A stretch of 64,000 nt of DNA, taken from Lonicera japonica (Eukaryota > Streptophyta > Magnoliopsida > Dipsacales > Caprifoliaceae). Below, in pieces: positions 22,232-32,978 of the stretch; positions within the stretch are counted from its first letter, which is position 1; every line of letters begins with the position of its first letter. The position numbers were made by a program, and so were the translations under genes. The notes beneath the pieces are model-generated. The model saw only the letters and a program-made list of their open reading frames with translations. It had not been told where the DNA came from and ran no database searches. The stretch is taken from the NCBI GenBank assembly GCA_021464415.1, contig CM038471.1:12274373-12338372 (forward strand), written 5' to 3'.

Positions 22232-22849
22232 GTGAGAGCGCAAACTGCCTTACGATGTCAGTATTTTTGTGCAAACAGTTAATTTTTCTTTCTTCTGTTG
22301 CAAGTTTTTGCATTTCTTCTACAAATGTATAGCTTTTGTGTATTTGACATCTAGTCCCCTTAACACCGAGCTCTCGGAGGGGGATTAATTATACAAGGCT
22401 TGGACCCAGAAGAGTCGCTACACTCGCTAGTGGATATGTAGTCATTACTTGTTTCCAGTTGTAGGATGGTAGTAAGAGCTAGGATGTATAGATAATTCTA
22501 CCTGGGTATTTTATGGTTTTAACGAGGCGTAACCCACTAATATATAACAAATGGAAAATACAGCAAGTCCGGAAATAATAATGATAATGAAATGCTGAAG
22601 GACCTCCGAAAATAAATGAAATAGAGGGAGGGAAGATCAGCAGTTATTAGGCATTAATAGTAGGACATGAATTTATTACTCGCTGAGAGAATATTTTGGC
22701 ATATGAAAGAGCTAGACTGGGCCCTTTTAATTTTTAGGTGAGAGTAGTAATCATTCAATGCCTTAGCTCCAACTTGATCACCAAGTTTTTGAGTTTTGTG
22801 GCAAGAAATAAAGCTTCTTCATAATTGTTATTTGTTGAATGAGAATTTT
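22232..22849. other. Non-coding stretch right of the exon-like blocks
   Basis: No coding seen. A 44-bp segment (22770-22813) is repeated at 23224-23267 and again in the UGT duplicate near 30265, so part of this stretch belongs to the UGT 3' flank. Confidence 0.5.
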
Positions 22850-24382
22850 CTGGTATTTATTGTTGTTGTGGAATTTTCGTTTTCTTGTCAAAGAATACTC
22901 ATTTCGGGAAAAAAGTGAGAGACAATGCCTATCTACACTAGTATATGCCACATCTTCAAATGCCTTGACGTAGCGGAAAGCTATGAAAGGGATAAACTCA
23001 CAATATAGAGAAAACACTCAAAATTTTATTAAAAAATGAACTGCTATAAACGATTACAATGAGATTCTCTTATAAGAGATTACAAAATGTAAGAAATGAA
23101 ACAAATTCGAAATAATTCAAAAAACTGCCAAAAATAAAAAATTGCAAAAATTATGGGATTCTGCGGTGCTGCTGTCAAGGATCGCGCAGGATTTGACAAA
23201 AGTCAAATCCGACTTTCCAAACTCAACTTGATCACCAAGTTTTTGAGTTTTGTGGCAAGAAATAAAGATTCCTCATGAGTGTTCAAAATTATCTTAACTA
23301 ACAAAATTTGATTCCATAGAGAGTTTACATAATACAGACGAGCCATTCCTGCGATTCTTCCTCCTTATAATAGCCATTCAAGGCCCTTACTACTGCTTAA
23401 TTTCTTGTTAATGTGCTACACATCAAATAGTTGGCAAATTCATTAATGCAATCATCTGAGCTCCCTCCTTCACTGATTGCCTCGTTAGACAACTCCCGCC
23501 ATCTACTAGCATTCCTCCTAATCTCATGACTTCTCTCTCCTTCCATCACTTTCTTCAAACACAAGACAATCTCTTCTCTCCTCACAATCCCCTTCTCATC
23601 CTCCGCTGCTCTAACGCCCACTCTCCACACATCCTCTATAAACTTAGCATCAGTCAACTGGTCAGCCCACTGTGGCACCCCAACCATTGGCACCCCAAGG
23701 CACAATCCTTCAAGCGTAGAGTTCCACCCGCAATGCGTTACAAAGCAACCTATGGCTTGGTGAGCCAGCGTCTCTAGTTGGTTACACCATGTCACTATGC
23801 GGCCCTTCTCTTTTGTCAATTCTTCAAACCCATCGGGCAGATTACCACTCTCGGACTCCTTGACCACCCAAAGGAAATTGAAACTACTATCCTTCAATCC
23901 CCATGCGATTTCTTCCATCTGTTCTGCTGTCAATTTGACCATACTTCCAAAAGAGATGTATACTACTGACTTGCATGGTTTTGTTTCAAGCCATTCGATG
24001 CTCTCTTTGATAAATGGCTTCCATAGGCTCGCTCCGTATGCTTTGTCTCCCGTTATTCGCCCATCCAAGTATGCTGATGGCACCATTGGACCTATCATTT
24101 TTCCTGGCCAGAGCTCTGATATTCCTTTCGCCGCCTTTCAAAAACACAAAATATAATATTAGCACCAAGATCGATTGACATACAAGGACGGTGATAATTG
24201 CTTATACACAAACCTTTCCCTCTAATGCTTCAAAGGTGTTCCCAAATATCCAGTCAGCCTTTTCCAAGTTAGCATACTGGTTCAACTTCATTGCCAAGTA
24301 AGCAGGGTAGCTTTCGGGTGCCTTTAGAAAGCTAGGCAGGTCCCTGATGTCCAATGGAGGCACACCAGGCAAAAACCAAGGG
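22850..24382. repeat. UGT-locus duplication, copy A (3' flank, exon 2, intron, end of exon 1)
   Basis: Near-identical to 29891-31422 at a constant offset of 7041 bases, lowered to 7040 by one extra A near 24375. The left break is at CTGGTATTT (22850), the right break at the copia LTR (24383). Confidence 0.95.
23397..24382 (-). pseudogene. UGT74-like glycosyltransferase, 5'-truncated copy A
   Basis: Exon 2 (24134-23397, 245 codons plus stop) is intact and carries the full PSPG box with HCGWNS. The intron matches copy B. Exon 1 survives only as 24382-24214, about codons 160-215 of the intact gene, and has one extra A that shifts its frame. A copia LTR begins at 24383, removing the N-terminal acceptor-binding half and both catalytic residues (His21 and Asp111 in the intact copy). 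It cannot make an enzyme. Exon 2 shows no coding damage, so the truncation is recent. Confidence 0.93.
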
Positions 24383-24995
24383 TGTTGGGAAATACTAGAC
24401 GCTGCTAGCTTCTAAATACGGATCTTGGAATGAAATGACAGAAAAATATATTTGACTTGCACAATTGAAAAATATTATTTGGCACAATAAAATACACCAA
24501 TAGCACAACACAAAGAATTACGTGGTTTCGGCAAATTTGCCACTAGTCCACAGAGCACCCCAAATATTCACTATATCAAAAAAAGGTTTACAAGACTGGT
24601 CAGCAGACCTATACACGCACACTGTGTATCTCTCAACACTCAGAAAAATAGACACTGCAAAAGCTCTCACTTAGACACTTTTACTTCTATTTTCTTTGAC
24701 CCTTTTTCTCTCTAATTTTGCTCTCTGCAAAATTATATTTGCTCTTAATTAATTTGCTCTCTGCAAATTAATTCTCTCTCTCTCTCTAACTACTGCTGAG
24801 AGATGTTTGTGTTGTTGATGATTTTTTCTCTTCTCCCCTTTCTCTATTTATAGGAGAGATAATCCTTCGGATGATGTCATCCATGACATCATCCTAGTGG
24901 GCGGCTTTGTTTGATGGCTGATGGGTCAAAGTGGGTGGCTGCTTTTTTTTGGTCAAAAGTATAGGTGGCTGCAATATTGGTCTCCATTTTCAACA
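24383..24995 (-). repeat. 3' LTR of the Tork copia element (left, minus-strand element)
   Basis: Reads TGTTGGGAAA to TTTTCAACA on the plus strand; on the element's strand it starts TGTTGAAAATGG and ends TTTCCCAACA. A TATA-like CTCTATTTATAGG lies near 24843. Confidence 0.95.
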
Positions 24996-25008
24996 ATCTC
25001 CCACTTGG
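24996..25008 (-). other. Polypurine tract of the Tork copia element
   Basis: On the minus strand this reads CCAAGTGGGAGAT, directly before the 3' LTR; this is the plus-strand primer. Its first 10 bases also appear, out of place, after the other LTR at 29883. Confidence 0.8.
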
Positions 25009-25085
25009 AGACAATGCAACAAATCTTCCACCCCGAACCGTTTCTTTTCATAGTGAATATTTGGTGTGACTTATCTCGTTTATCT

Positions 25086-28000
25086 TTAGCTTTTAAGACT
25101 GACAGAAACTGAACACAACTTTAGTTTCTCTGTCGTAACTGTCTTGGTTAACATGTCGGCTGGATTTTTGCTTCCTTGAATCTTTTCAAGTTTCAATACC
25201 CCATCTTCTAGGAGTGATCTGACGAAGTGATATCGAAGACCTATGTGCTTAGTCCTCGAATGAAATGCCGAATTCTTTGCCAAATGTATTGCACTTTGGC
25301 TATCGCAGTGTAAGACATTCTTCGTCTGCTTGAAACCCAATTCTGCCAACAAACCCTGTAACCAGATCATCTCTTTACTTGCCTCAGTTATGGCTACGTA
25401 CTCTGCCTCTGTAGTGGATAAGGCAACTATCTTCTGTAGTTGTGATAGCCAACTGACTGCAGTAGCACCTACTGTAAAGACATAACCAGTAGTGCTTCTT
25501 CTGTGATCTATCTCAGCAGCAAAATCTGAATCTACAAATCCCTGAAGTCTCAGCTCATCTCTGCTAAAACATAGGCATTTGTCAGTAGTACCTCGTAGAT
25601 ATCTCAATATCCACTTTACTGCTTCCCAGTGCTGCTTGCCCGGATTTGTCATAAACCTGCTTACAGCTCCCACTGCATGGGCAATATCTGGTCTCGTGCA
25701 AACCATAGCATACATCAAACTTCCAATGGCTGAGGCATATGGTACCTTAGCCATGAAGTTTTCTTCTTCATTATTCTTGGGAGACTGGTCCTTGGATAGT
25801 CGAAAGTGACTAGCCAAGGGTGTGCTAACTGGCTTAGCATTACTCATGCTGAACCTCTTTAGAACACGGCTAATATACTCAGCCTGAGACAACTGCAAGA
25901 CGCCCCTTTGCTTGTCTCTATTTATCCTCATCCCAAGAATCTGCTTTGCTGCACCCAAGTCTTTCATGTCGAACTCACTCGACAACTGTTTCTTCAACCT
26001 TCTGATTTCATCCATATCTGAACCTGCTACTAACATGTCATCAACATAAAGTAACAAAATGATGTAACTGGATTGAAACCTTTTGAAGTAACAGCAATGG
26101 TCAGCGTTGCACTTGTAATAGCCATTCGTTTGCATAAACCCATCAAACTTCTTGTACCACTGTCTCGGAGCTTGTTTCAAGCCATACAAGCTCTTTTGCA
26201 ATTTGCAAACTAGTTCCTCATTTCCCTTAACTGAGAAACCTTCAGGCTGCTGCATGTATATTTCCTCTTCTAGATCACCATGGAGAAAAGCAGTTTTCAC
26301 ATCTAACTGCTCAAGGTGTAAATCTTCTACTGCAACAATGCTCAAAACTGACCGAATAGTAGTCAGCTTTACAACTGGCGAGAAGATATCGGTGTAGTCA
26401 ATTCCCTCTTTCTGCTGAAAGCCTTTGACCACCAATCTTGCCTTGTACCTTTTGGAACCATCGTGTTCCTCCTTCACTCGATACACCCATTTGTTGTGTA
26501 GGGCTTTCTTCCCTTCTGGTAGCTCGGCTAGCTCCCATGTCTTATTCGAGATAAGGGACTTCATCTCGTCCTTCATTGCAAGCTCCCACTTGCTCGCATC
26601 CTGTACCTGACATGCTTCATCATAGCATTCAGGTTCACCTCCATCAGTCAGCAGCAAGTAATTTAAGTATCTCATATTTGGTACATGAGGCCGGGAAGAC
26701 CGCCTAAGTACAGGAGTTTGAGCTGAAGGTTCTTCTGCCTCCGTCTGTTGCGTATTCTCCTGTTGTATTGCTTCCTCAGTCTGAGAACTTTCTTCTGTCT
26801 GTTCTGTCTGACTGCTTTCTGGAATATCACCAATATCGGCATACACAGGATTATGCTGCACTGAATTACTTGAATCTGCTTTGTCTCTGTCCTTGTACAT
26901 CACCTTCTCATTGAATATGACATCTCTGCTTCTGATAATTTTTTGGTTCTTGTCATCCCACAATCTATAACCGAAATCATCTCCGCCGTATCCAACAAAA
27001 GTACACTTCTGTGATTTAGGATCGAGCTTGCTCCTGGCTTGATCACTGATATGTACATATGCCACACAGCCGAAAACTTTCAAATGAGAAAGTTTTACTT
27101 CTTTGCCACTCCATACCTCTTCTGGTATTCTGTGCTCTAACGGCACTGACGGCCCCCTGTTGATTAGGTAGGCTGCAGTACTGACTGCCTCTGCCCAGAA
27201 TTGTTTAGGCAATCCTGCATGTAGACGCATGCTTCTGGCTCTCTCAGTCAGTGTTCGGTTCATTCGTTCCGCCACGCCATTCTGTTGCGGCGTCCCTGGA
27301 ACTGTCCTCTCCAGCTTGATTCCATTCATGTAACAGAATCTTTTGAACCCGCTATCTTCATATTCTCCACCATTGTCGGATCTTAGCTTCTTAATCCTCA
27401 AACTTGTTTCATTTTCTACCATGGCTTTCCATTTCTTGAACACTTCGAATATCTCGGATTTGTGCCTCAAGAAGTAAACCCACACCTTCCTGGAATGGTC
27501 GTCAATGAAAGTCACAAAGTATGACTTCCCGCCAATGGATGAAATTGGGGCTGGTCCCCATACATCTGTGTGCACTAACTCCAGCTTCTCTTGCTTTGGA
27601 GTTTTGCCACCTGTATTAAAACTAACTCGCTTCTGCTTCCCGTAGATGCAACTCTCACATAAGTCAATATCCGTTGACTGAAGCCCTGCTAGCTTCCCCT
27701 TTGAGTGCATGACCTTGAGTCCCTTTTCACTCATGTGACCAAGTCTCTGGTGCCATAAATTGGGATCGACTTTGCTTGCAGCAACTGCAATTGACCCACG
27801 CGCACCTGCCGTCATATAGAGAGTACCTAACATACTGCCCCGAGCAATTACCATTGCACCTTTGGAAACCTTCCATGTATCCCGGCTGAAGGTTGTGACA
27901 TAGCCTTCATTTGCTAACTGGCTCACCGAGATTAAATTCTTCCTCAAGTCAGGGATGTGTCGGACATCGTTCAGCTTCCACACGAACCCATTTAACTTGA

Positions 28001-29015
28001 TATTTACTTCGCCTTTGCCGACCACGTCGCATGGCTGATCATTACCAAGATACACCTTTCCATAGTTTCCTGGTTCGTAACTTGAGAAGAATTCTCTGTT
28101 TGAGGTGGCGTGAAAGGATGCTCCAGAATCTAACACCCATGACTCCGTCTTGCTTTCCATGGAGCATATCAATGCATCTTCTGACTGTTCTGCAATAACG
28201 TTTGCTTCAGTCCGCCTTTCTGGAGCCTTTTCTGCTGCTCGACACTGATTTTTGTAGTGTCCAGTTTTACCACAATTCCAACACTCAATAACCTTTTGAT
28301 TATTTTGATTTTGAGATCTGTTGAAATTCTTTGGAGCCCTTGACTTTGACCGGCCGTTCCTCGATCTGTTTCTGTTGCCTTCATTTCCTCTTGTTGAATT
28401 TCTGCCTCTTGATTCAACATTTAAGGCTGAGCCGGAAGTGGACGGTTCACCGGAATCTCTTCGGCGAATCTCCTCGTTCAGAATCAAATCTCTGATGTCG
28501 GTATATTTGAGCTTTTCTTTTCCGGTAGAATTGCTCACTGACGTTCTCATAGCCTCCCAGCTATTCGGCAGCGAGGCTAAAATTATCAAGGCTTGGACTT
28601 CATCGTCGAACTTGATTTCGACAGTGGATAACTGGCTGATGATGGTGTTGAAATTATTCAAGTGTTCTGCCGCTGAAGAATTTTCCGCCATCTTCAAATT
28701 GAATAATTTCTTCATCAAATGCACTTTGTTGTTTGCTGAAGGCTTTTGGTACATGCCAGATAACACTGACATCATTTCTGCGGTAGTTTTCGCATTTGCG
28801 ACGTTAAACGCCACTGTTCTTGATAATGACAGACGAATGACTCCTAACACTTGCCTGTCAAGTAGTGCCCATTCGTCATCTTTCATATCTTCTGGTTTAG
28901 TGCCAAGTAGGGGAAGATGCAGCTTCTTCCCGTACAAATAATCTTCAATTTGCATTCGCCAGAAACCAAAATCTTGGCCGTCGAATTTTTCAATTCCTTT
29001 TCCTTCTTCCGCCAT
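25086..29015 (-). CDS. Copia (Tork/Tnt1-like) gag-pol polyprotein, intact
   Basis: One open frame reaching 29072; the second Met at 29015 (MAEEGKGIEKFDGQDF) fits the usual gag start, giving about 1,309 residues. In the 29072-based numbering, gag (UBN2 type) covers about 20-260 and a CCHC knuckle CWNCGKTGHYKNQC 264-277. The protease motif is DSGA at 315. Integrase has the WHQRLGH zinc part, DVWGP, RSDNGGEY and GVAERMNRT. RT has LLLYVDDM and RNase H has STTEAEY, near the C-terminus. All catalytic signatures are present with no stop or frameshift. It encodes the proteins for reverse transcription and integration of the element. Confidence 0.95.
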   Translation of the reverse strand: MAEEGKGIEKFDGQDFGFWRMQIEDYLYGKKLHLPLLGTKPEDMKDDEWALLDRQVLGVIRLSLSRTVAFNVANAKTTAEMMSVLSGMYQKPSANNKVHLMKKLFNLKMAENSSAAEHLNNFNTIISQLSTVEIKFDDEVQALIILASLPNSWEAMRTSVSNSTGKEKLKYTDIRDLILNEEIRRRDSGEPSTSGSALNVESRGRNSTRGNEGNRNRSRNGRSKSRAPKNFNRSQNQNNQKVIECWNCGKTGHYKNQCRAAEKAPERRTEANVIAEQSEDALICSMESKTESWVLDSGASFHATSNREFFSSYEPGNYGKVYLGNDQPCDVVGKGEVNIKLNGFVWKLNDVRHIPDLRKNLISVSQLANEGYVTTFSRDTWKVSKGAMVIARGSMLGTLYMTAGARGSIAVAASKVDPNLWHQRLGHMSEKGLKVMHSKGKLAGLQSTDIDLCESCIYGKQKRVSFNTGGKTPKQEKLELVHTDVWGPAPISSIGGKSYFVTFIDDHSRKVWVYFLRHKSEIFEVFKKWKAMVENETSLRIKKLRSDNGGEYEDSGFKRFCYMNGIKLERTVPGTPQQNGVAERMNRTLTERARSMRLHAGLPKQFWAEAVSTAAYLINRGPSVPLEHRIPEEVWSGKEVKLSHLKVFGCVAYVHISDQARSKLDPKSQKCTFVGYGGDDFGYRLWDDKNQKIIRSRDVIFNEKVMYKDRDKADSSNSVQHNPVYADIGDIPESSQTEQTEESSQTEEAIQQENTQQTEAEEPSAQTPVLRRSSRPHVPNMRYLNYLLLTDGGEPECYDEACQVQDASKWELAMKDEMKSLISNKTWELAELPEGKKALHNKWVYRVKEEHDGSKRYKARLVVKGFQQKEGIDYTDIFSPVVKLTTIRSVLSIVAVEDLHLEQLDVKTAFLHGDLEEEIYMQQPEGFSVKGNEELVCKLQKSLYGLKQAPRQWYKKFDGFMQTNGYYKCNADHCCYFKRFQSSYIILLLYVDDMLVAGSDMDEIRRLKKQLSSEFDMKDLGAAKQILGMRINRDKQRGVLQLSQAEYISRVLKRFSMSNAKPVSTPLASHFRLSKDQSPKNNEEENFMAKVPYASAIGSLMYAMVCTRPDIAHAVGAVSRFMTNPGKQHWEAVKWILRYLRGTTDKCLCFSRDELRLQGFVDSDFAAEIDHRRSTTGYVFTVGATAVSWLSQLQKIVALSTTEAEYVAITEASKEMIWLQGLLAELGFKQTKNVLHCDSQSAIHLAKNSAFHSRTKHIGLRYHFVRSLLEDGVLKLEKIQGSKNPADMLTKTVTTEKLKLCSVSVSLKS

Positions 29016-29253
29016 AACTCCCACTAGAACCTGACTTCTTCCGGATCGTTTCTGACTATTCTTGCGAACCACCGTGTATTAGAACACCTCTGTCGACAAA
29101 CCGATATCGCCCGAAAAATTTTACTATTCACGAAATTCACTATTCACGTGAACAGTAACCTTCCGATATCGCCGACAAAATTTTACTATTCACGGAATTC
29201 ACTATTCACGTGAACAGTAACCTTGCAGAAAATTGACAGAAATCACCACCAAA

Positions 29254-29265
29254 GCTCTGATACCA
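29254..29265 (-). other. Primer-binding site of the Tork copia element
   Basis: On the minus strand TGGTATCAGAGC, matching initiator Met tRNA, two bases inside the 5' LTR end. Confidence 0.9.
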
Positions 29266-29267
29266 GT

Positions 29268-29882
29268 TGTTGGGAAATACTAGACGCTGCTAGCTTCTAA
29301 ATACGGATCTTGGAATGAAATGACAGAAAAATATATTTGACTTGCACAATTGAAAAATATTATTTGGCACAATAAAATACACCAATAGCACAACACAAAG
29401 AATTACGTGGTTTCGGCAAATTTGCCACTAGTCCACAGAGCACCCCAAATATTCACTATATCAAAAAAAGGTTTACAAGACTGGTCAGCAGACCTATACA
29501 CGCACACTGTGTATCTCTCAACACTCAGAAAAATAGACACTGCAAAAGCTCTCACTTAGACACTTTTACTTCTATTTTCTTTGACCCTTTTTCTCTCTCT
29601 AATTTTGCTCTCTGCAAAATTATATTTGCTCTTAATTAATTTGCTCTCTGCAAATTAATTCTCTCTCTCTCTCTAACTACTGCTGAGAGATGTTTGTGTT
29701 GTTGATGATTTTTTCTCTTCTCCCCTTTCTCTATTTATAGGAGAGATAATCCTTCGGATGATGTCATCCATGACATCATCCTAGTGGGCGGCTTTGTTTG
29801 ATGGCTGATGGGTCAAAGTGGGTGGCTGCTTTTTTTTGGTCAAAAGTATAGGTGGCTGCAATATTGGTCTCCATTTTCAACA
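29268..29882 (-). repeat. 5' LTR of the Tork copia element (right)
   Basis: Matches 24383-24995 with a two-base longer CT run. It is followed on the plus strand by ATCTCCCACT and then UGT 3'-flank sequence instead of the insertion-site sequence. Confidence 0.95.
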
Positions 29883-29890
29883 ATCTCCCA

Positions 29891-31422
29891 CTGGTATTTA
29901 TTGTTGTTGTGGAATTTTCGTTTTCTTGTCAAAGAATACTCATTTCGGGAAAAAAGTGAGAGACAATGCCTATCTACACTAGTATATGCCACATCTTCAA
30001 ATGCCTTGACGTAGCGGAAAGCTATGAAGGGGATAAACTCACAATATAGAGAAAACACTCAAAATTTTATTAAAAAATGAACTGCTATAAACGATTACAA
30101 TGAGATTCTCTTATAAGAGATTACAAAATGTAAGAAATGAAACAAATTCGAAATAATTCAAAAAACTGCCAAAAATAAAAAATTGCAAAAATTATGGGAT
30201 TCTGCGGTGCTGCTGTCAAGGATCGCGCAGGATTTGACAAAAGTCAAATCCGACTTTCCAAACTCAACTTGATCACCAAGTTTTTGAGTTTTGTGGCAAG
30301 AAATAAAGATTCCTCATGAGTGTTCAAAATTATCTTAACTAACAAAATTTGATTCCATAGAGAGTTTACATAATACAGACGAGCCATTCCTGCGATTCTT
30401 CCTCCTTATAATAGCCATTCAAGGCCCTTACTACTGCTTAATTTCTTGTTAATGTGCTACACATCAAATAGTTGGCAAATTCATTAATGCAATCATCTGA
30501 GCTCCCTCCTTCACTGATTGCCTCGTTAGACAACTCCCGCCATCTACTAGCATTCCTCCTAATCTCATGACTTCTCTCTCCTTCCATCACTTTCTTCAAA
30601 CACAAGACAATCTCTTCTCTCCTCACAATCCCCTTCTCATCCTCCGCTGCTCTAACGCCCACTCTCCACACATCCTCTATAAACTTAGCATCAGTCAACT
30701 GGTCAGCCCACTGTGGCACCCCAACCATTGGCACCCCAAGGCACAATCCTTCAAGCGTAGAGTTCCACCCGCAATGCGTTACAAAGCAACCTATGGCTTG
30801 GTGAGCCAGCGTCTCTAGTTGGTTACACCATGTCACTATGCGGCCCTTCTCTTTTGTCAATTCTTCAAACCCATCGGGCAGATTACCACTCTCGGACTCC
30901 TTGACCACCCAAAGGAAATTGAAACTACTATCCTTCAATCCCCATGCGATTTCTTCCATCTGTTCTGCTGTCAATTTGACCATACTTCCAAAAGAGATGT
31001 ATACTACTGACTTGCATGGTTTTGTTTCAAGCCATTCGATGCTCTCTTTGATAAATGGCTTCCATAGGCTCGCTCCGTATGCTTTGTCTCCCGTTATTCG
31101 CCCATCCAAGTATGCTGATGGCACCATTGGACCTATCATTTTTCCTGGCCAGAGCTCTGATATTCCTTTCGCCGCCTTTCAAAAACACAAAATATAATAT
31201 TAGCACCAAGATCGATTGACATACAAGGACGGTGATAATTGCTTATACACAAACCTTTCCCTCTAATGCTTCAAAGGTGTTCCCAAATATCCAGTCAGCC
31301 TTTTCCAAGTTAGCATACTGGTTCAACTTCATTGCCAAGTAAGCAGGGTAGCTTTCGGGTGCCTTTAGAAAGCTAGGCAGGTCCCTGATGTCCAATGGAG
31401 GCACACCAGGCAAAACCAAGGG
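29891..31422. repeat. UGT-locus duplication, copy B
   Basis: Second copy of 22850-24382; differs by only a few bases (for example GAAGGGG versus GAAAGGG near 30026). At 31422 it continues without interruption into the rest of exon 1, so it preserves the copia-free target site. Confidence 0.95.
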
Positions 31423-31899
31423 TACGTGTTCCATTTTCACGGGCAAAGTCAGCATGCCGTGGTGAATGCGGCAGAATATAGCGCAAACCGTAGCTGAGTT
31501 TGTGAAGAACGAAGCTCCGAGGATGCCGTGTTCCTTAGCAACGTTGAGGGCCCACGGTAAAAATGAATCGTAGACAACACAATTGATAGGAGAGTTTGAG
31601 TTTTGGTACTTGTGGATGAGTTGAGAGAGGGTTTTCGAGCCATTAGCTTTGAATGCCTTGAGGTAGACCTCCTCGTTTTGGGCTTGAGCGAAGCCGCCTT
31701 GATCGAAGCCATCGGAGATGGGCTCGACCCCAACGTTCGGTGCAGAAATGGAGTTAAGAATGTAGGGGGTGGTGGCTAGTGTAGCTTTGAGCCCTTTGGA
31801 GGCAAGGCGTTTTGCAAATTGGAGGAGAGGGTTGATGTGACCTTGGCTTGGGTAAGGGATTACAATTACATGGGCTTCATATTTTGGTGGTTCTTCCAT
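30438..31899 (-). CDS. UDP-glycosyltransferase, UGT74-like, intact two-exon gene
   Basis: Exon 1 is 31899-31255 (215 codons), intron 31254-31176 (79 bp, GT-AG, phase 0), exon 2 31175-30438 (245 codons and stop): 460 residues, usual for this family. The family moves glucose from UDP-glucose to hydroxyl or carboxyl groups of small molecules in the cytosol. The N-terminal GHINP holds the catalytic His21, with Asp111 as its partner. The 44-residue PSPG sugar-donor box is at 331-374, from Trp331 to Gln374, containing HCGWNS; the final Gln suggests UDP-glucose. The ATG context AAAATGG is good, with a TATA box about 40 bp upstream. Group assignment to UGT74 is by motif impression; the acceptor is unknown. 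A truncated copy lies 7 kb away. Confidence 0.93.
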
Positions 31900-31939
31900 T
31901 TTGGCCTTGCTTTGCTTCCTTACTGCTGCTTGGTTTCTA

Positions 31940-31947
31940 ATTTATAT
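31940..31947 (-). promoter_or_regulatory. TATA box of the intact UGT gene
   Basis: On the minus strand CTATATAAAT, about 40 bases before the ATG, implying a very short 5' leader. Confidence 0.65.
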
Positions 31948-32387
31948 AGGATGCGAAGAGGGTAGAAATTTACCAATTGTGATTTGATTTAATTCAATTC
32001 GGTTTAATTGTGCAGACAATGTACCAAAAGTGGTTGAATCTACCCATCAAAAAATGGTCCTCTAACATCAGTAGTTGCTGGCAGCCAGTACTCTATTTCG
32101 CAATTATGTGATAAATTATTGTATGTGTACAATTTTTTATCAGGTACGCGAAAAACATGTGGTGTGCTTGTGGCAATGAGCGGGTCTCTCCATCATACTT
32201 GTTCGGCTTTGCGGGAAGGGCTCGTAAAGGAGGATCTATTTCCGATTCTGCTGTCCCGTTCCCGGCTAATTTTTGCACATGTTTAAGTTCTGCTTAATAA
32301 CAATATGAAAAATAAAAATAAAAATATTTAATTTGATAAAAAAAATAAAAATTAAATTAAATCATGTGATAAGATATTTTTTATTTT

Positions 32388-32590
32388 ATGTTCATTTTAT
32401 GAGTAAATGTCTTCCGTCCTTCATAATTTTTAGTAAAACTCAACCACCAAAGAAAATATTTTCATGGAGAAAGTCATAAAATAAAACCACATATCAACAC
32501 GTTTCTCAACTTATTTTTCACAAAAGTTAACTATTTTTTTTTTTTATCTTGTTATCAAATGGACTCTTAGTTAATGAAAATAGTTAGGCG
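32388..32590 (+). repeat. Dispersed repeat (other copy at 40058-40270, same orientation)
   Basis: Shared anchors: TTTTATGAGTAAATGT, TTCATAATTTTT, CTCAACCA and GTTATCAAA near the end. Diverged; class unknown. Confidence 0.45.
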
Positions 32591-32730
32591 TGTTGTTTGC
32601 CCGCACTAGTAGGCCTTTCTATTTAAAAAAAAAAAAAAAATTGAAAAAAAAATCATGCCCGACCCATACCCGCTAAAAAAGTGGGTGGGTCCTCCACTGA
32701 ACAAACAATCCATGTCCTCTTTCTCGAATG

Positions 32731-32777
32731 TGGTGCTTAATCACGCAACTTGCTTGTGCTTAATCACGCAACTTGCT
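32731..32777. repeat. 23-bp tandem duplication
   Basis: GTGCTTAATCACGCAACTTG occurs twice in a row (first unit from 32733, second from 32756). Confidence 0.9.
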
Positions 32778-32978
32778 TGCTTATCTGTTTTGCTCGGTCT
32801 ATCATTTGAGCTAATTTCTTTATCAAATGATGAAATCCTTCTCTGGCCGACACAAATAGCTTATCTATTCATAATTTAAATTAAGATAATTGATTTGATT
32901 GCTGTCTTAAATAAAAAATAATATTTTTTTTTCACTTACACAACATCTTTTTGTTTTATTTATTCTCTCTTTAAAATT

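Larger units (their letters stand above)
24383..29882 (-). mobile_element. Young Tork-lineage Ty1/copia retrotransposon in a UGT gene
   Basis: LTRs of 613 and 615 bp appear identical apart from a CT-repeat length difference. They flank a primer site, one uninterrupted 1,300-codon gag-pol frame and a purine tract. Intact coding and matching LTRs point to very recent insertion, possibly still active. The left flank ends AACCAAGGG in UGT exon 1. The right flank has no matching duplication but begins ATCTCCCACT, the element's own sequence from just inside its other LTR. The insertion was therefore followed by rearrangement. Confidence 0.95.
31950..32978. other. UGT upstream region and AT-rich intergenic DNA
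   Basis: The putative UGT promoter, then non-coding DNA. A moderately GC-rich patch at 32155-32275 reads open on the minus strand but matches nothing I know. The segment 32388-32590 resembles 40058-40270. A short tandem duplication lies at 32731-32777. Confidence 0.5.

Noticed and set aside
23526..24156. Plus-strand ORFs over UGT exon 2 (also 30567-31197)
   Set aside because: Antisense shadows of the glycosyltransferase coding strand; same positions in both copies because the DNA is duplicated.
28321..28941. 206-codon plus-strand ORF
   Set aside because: Antisense shadow of the copia gag coding sequence.
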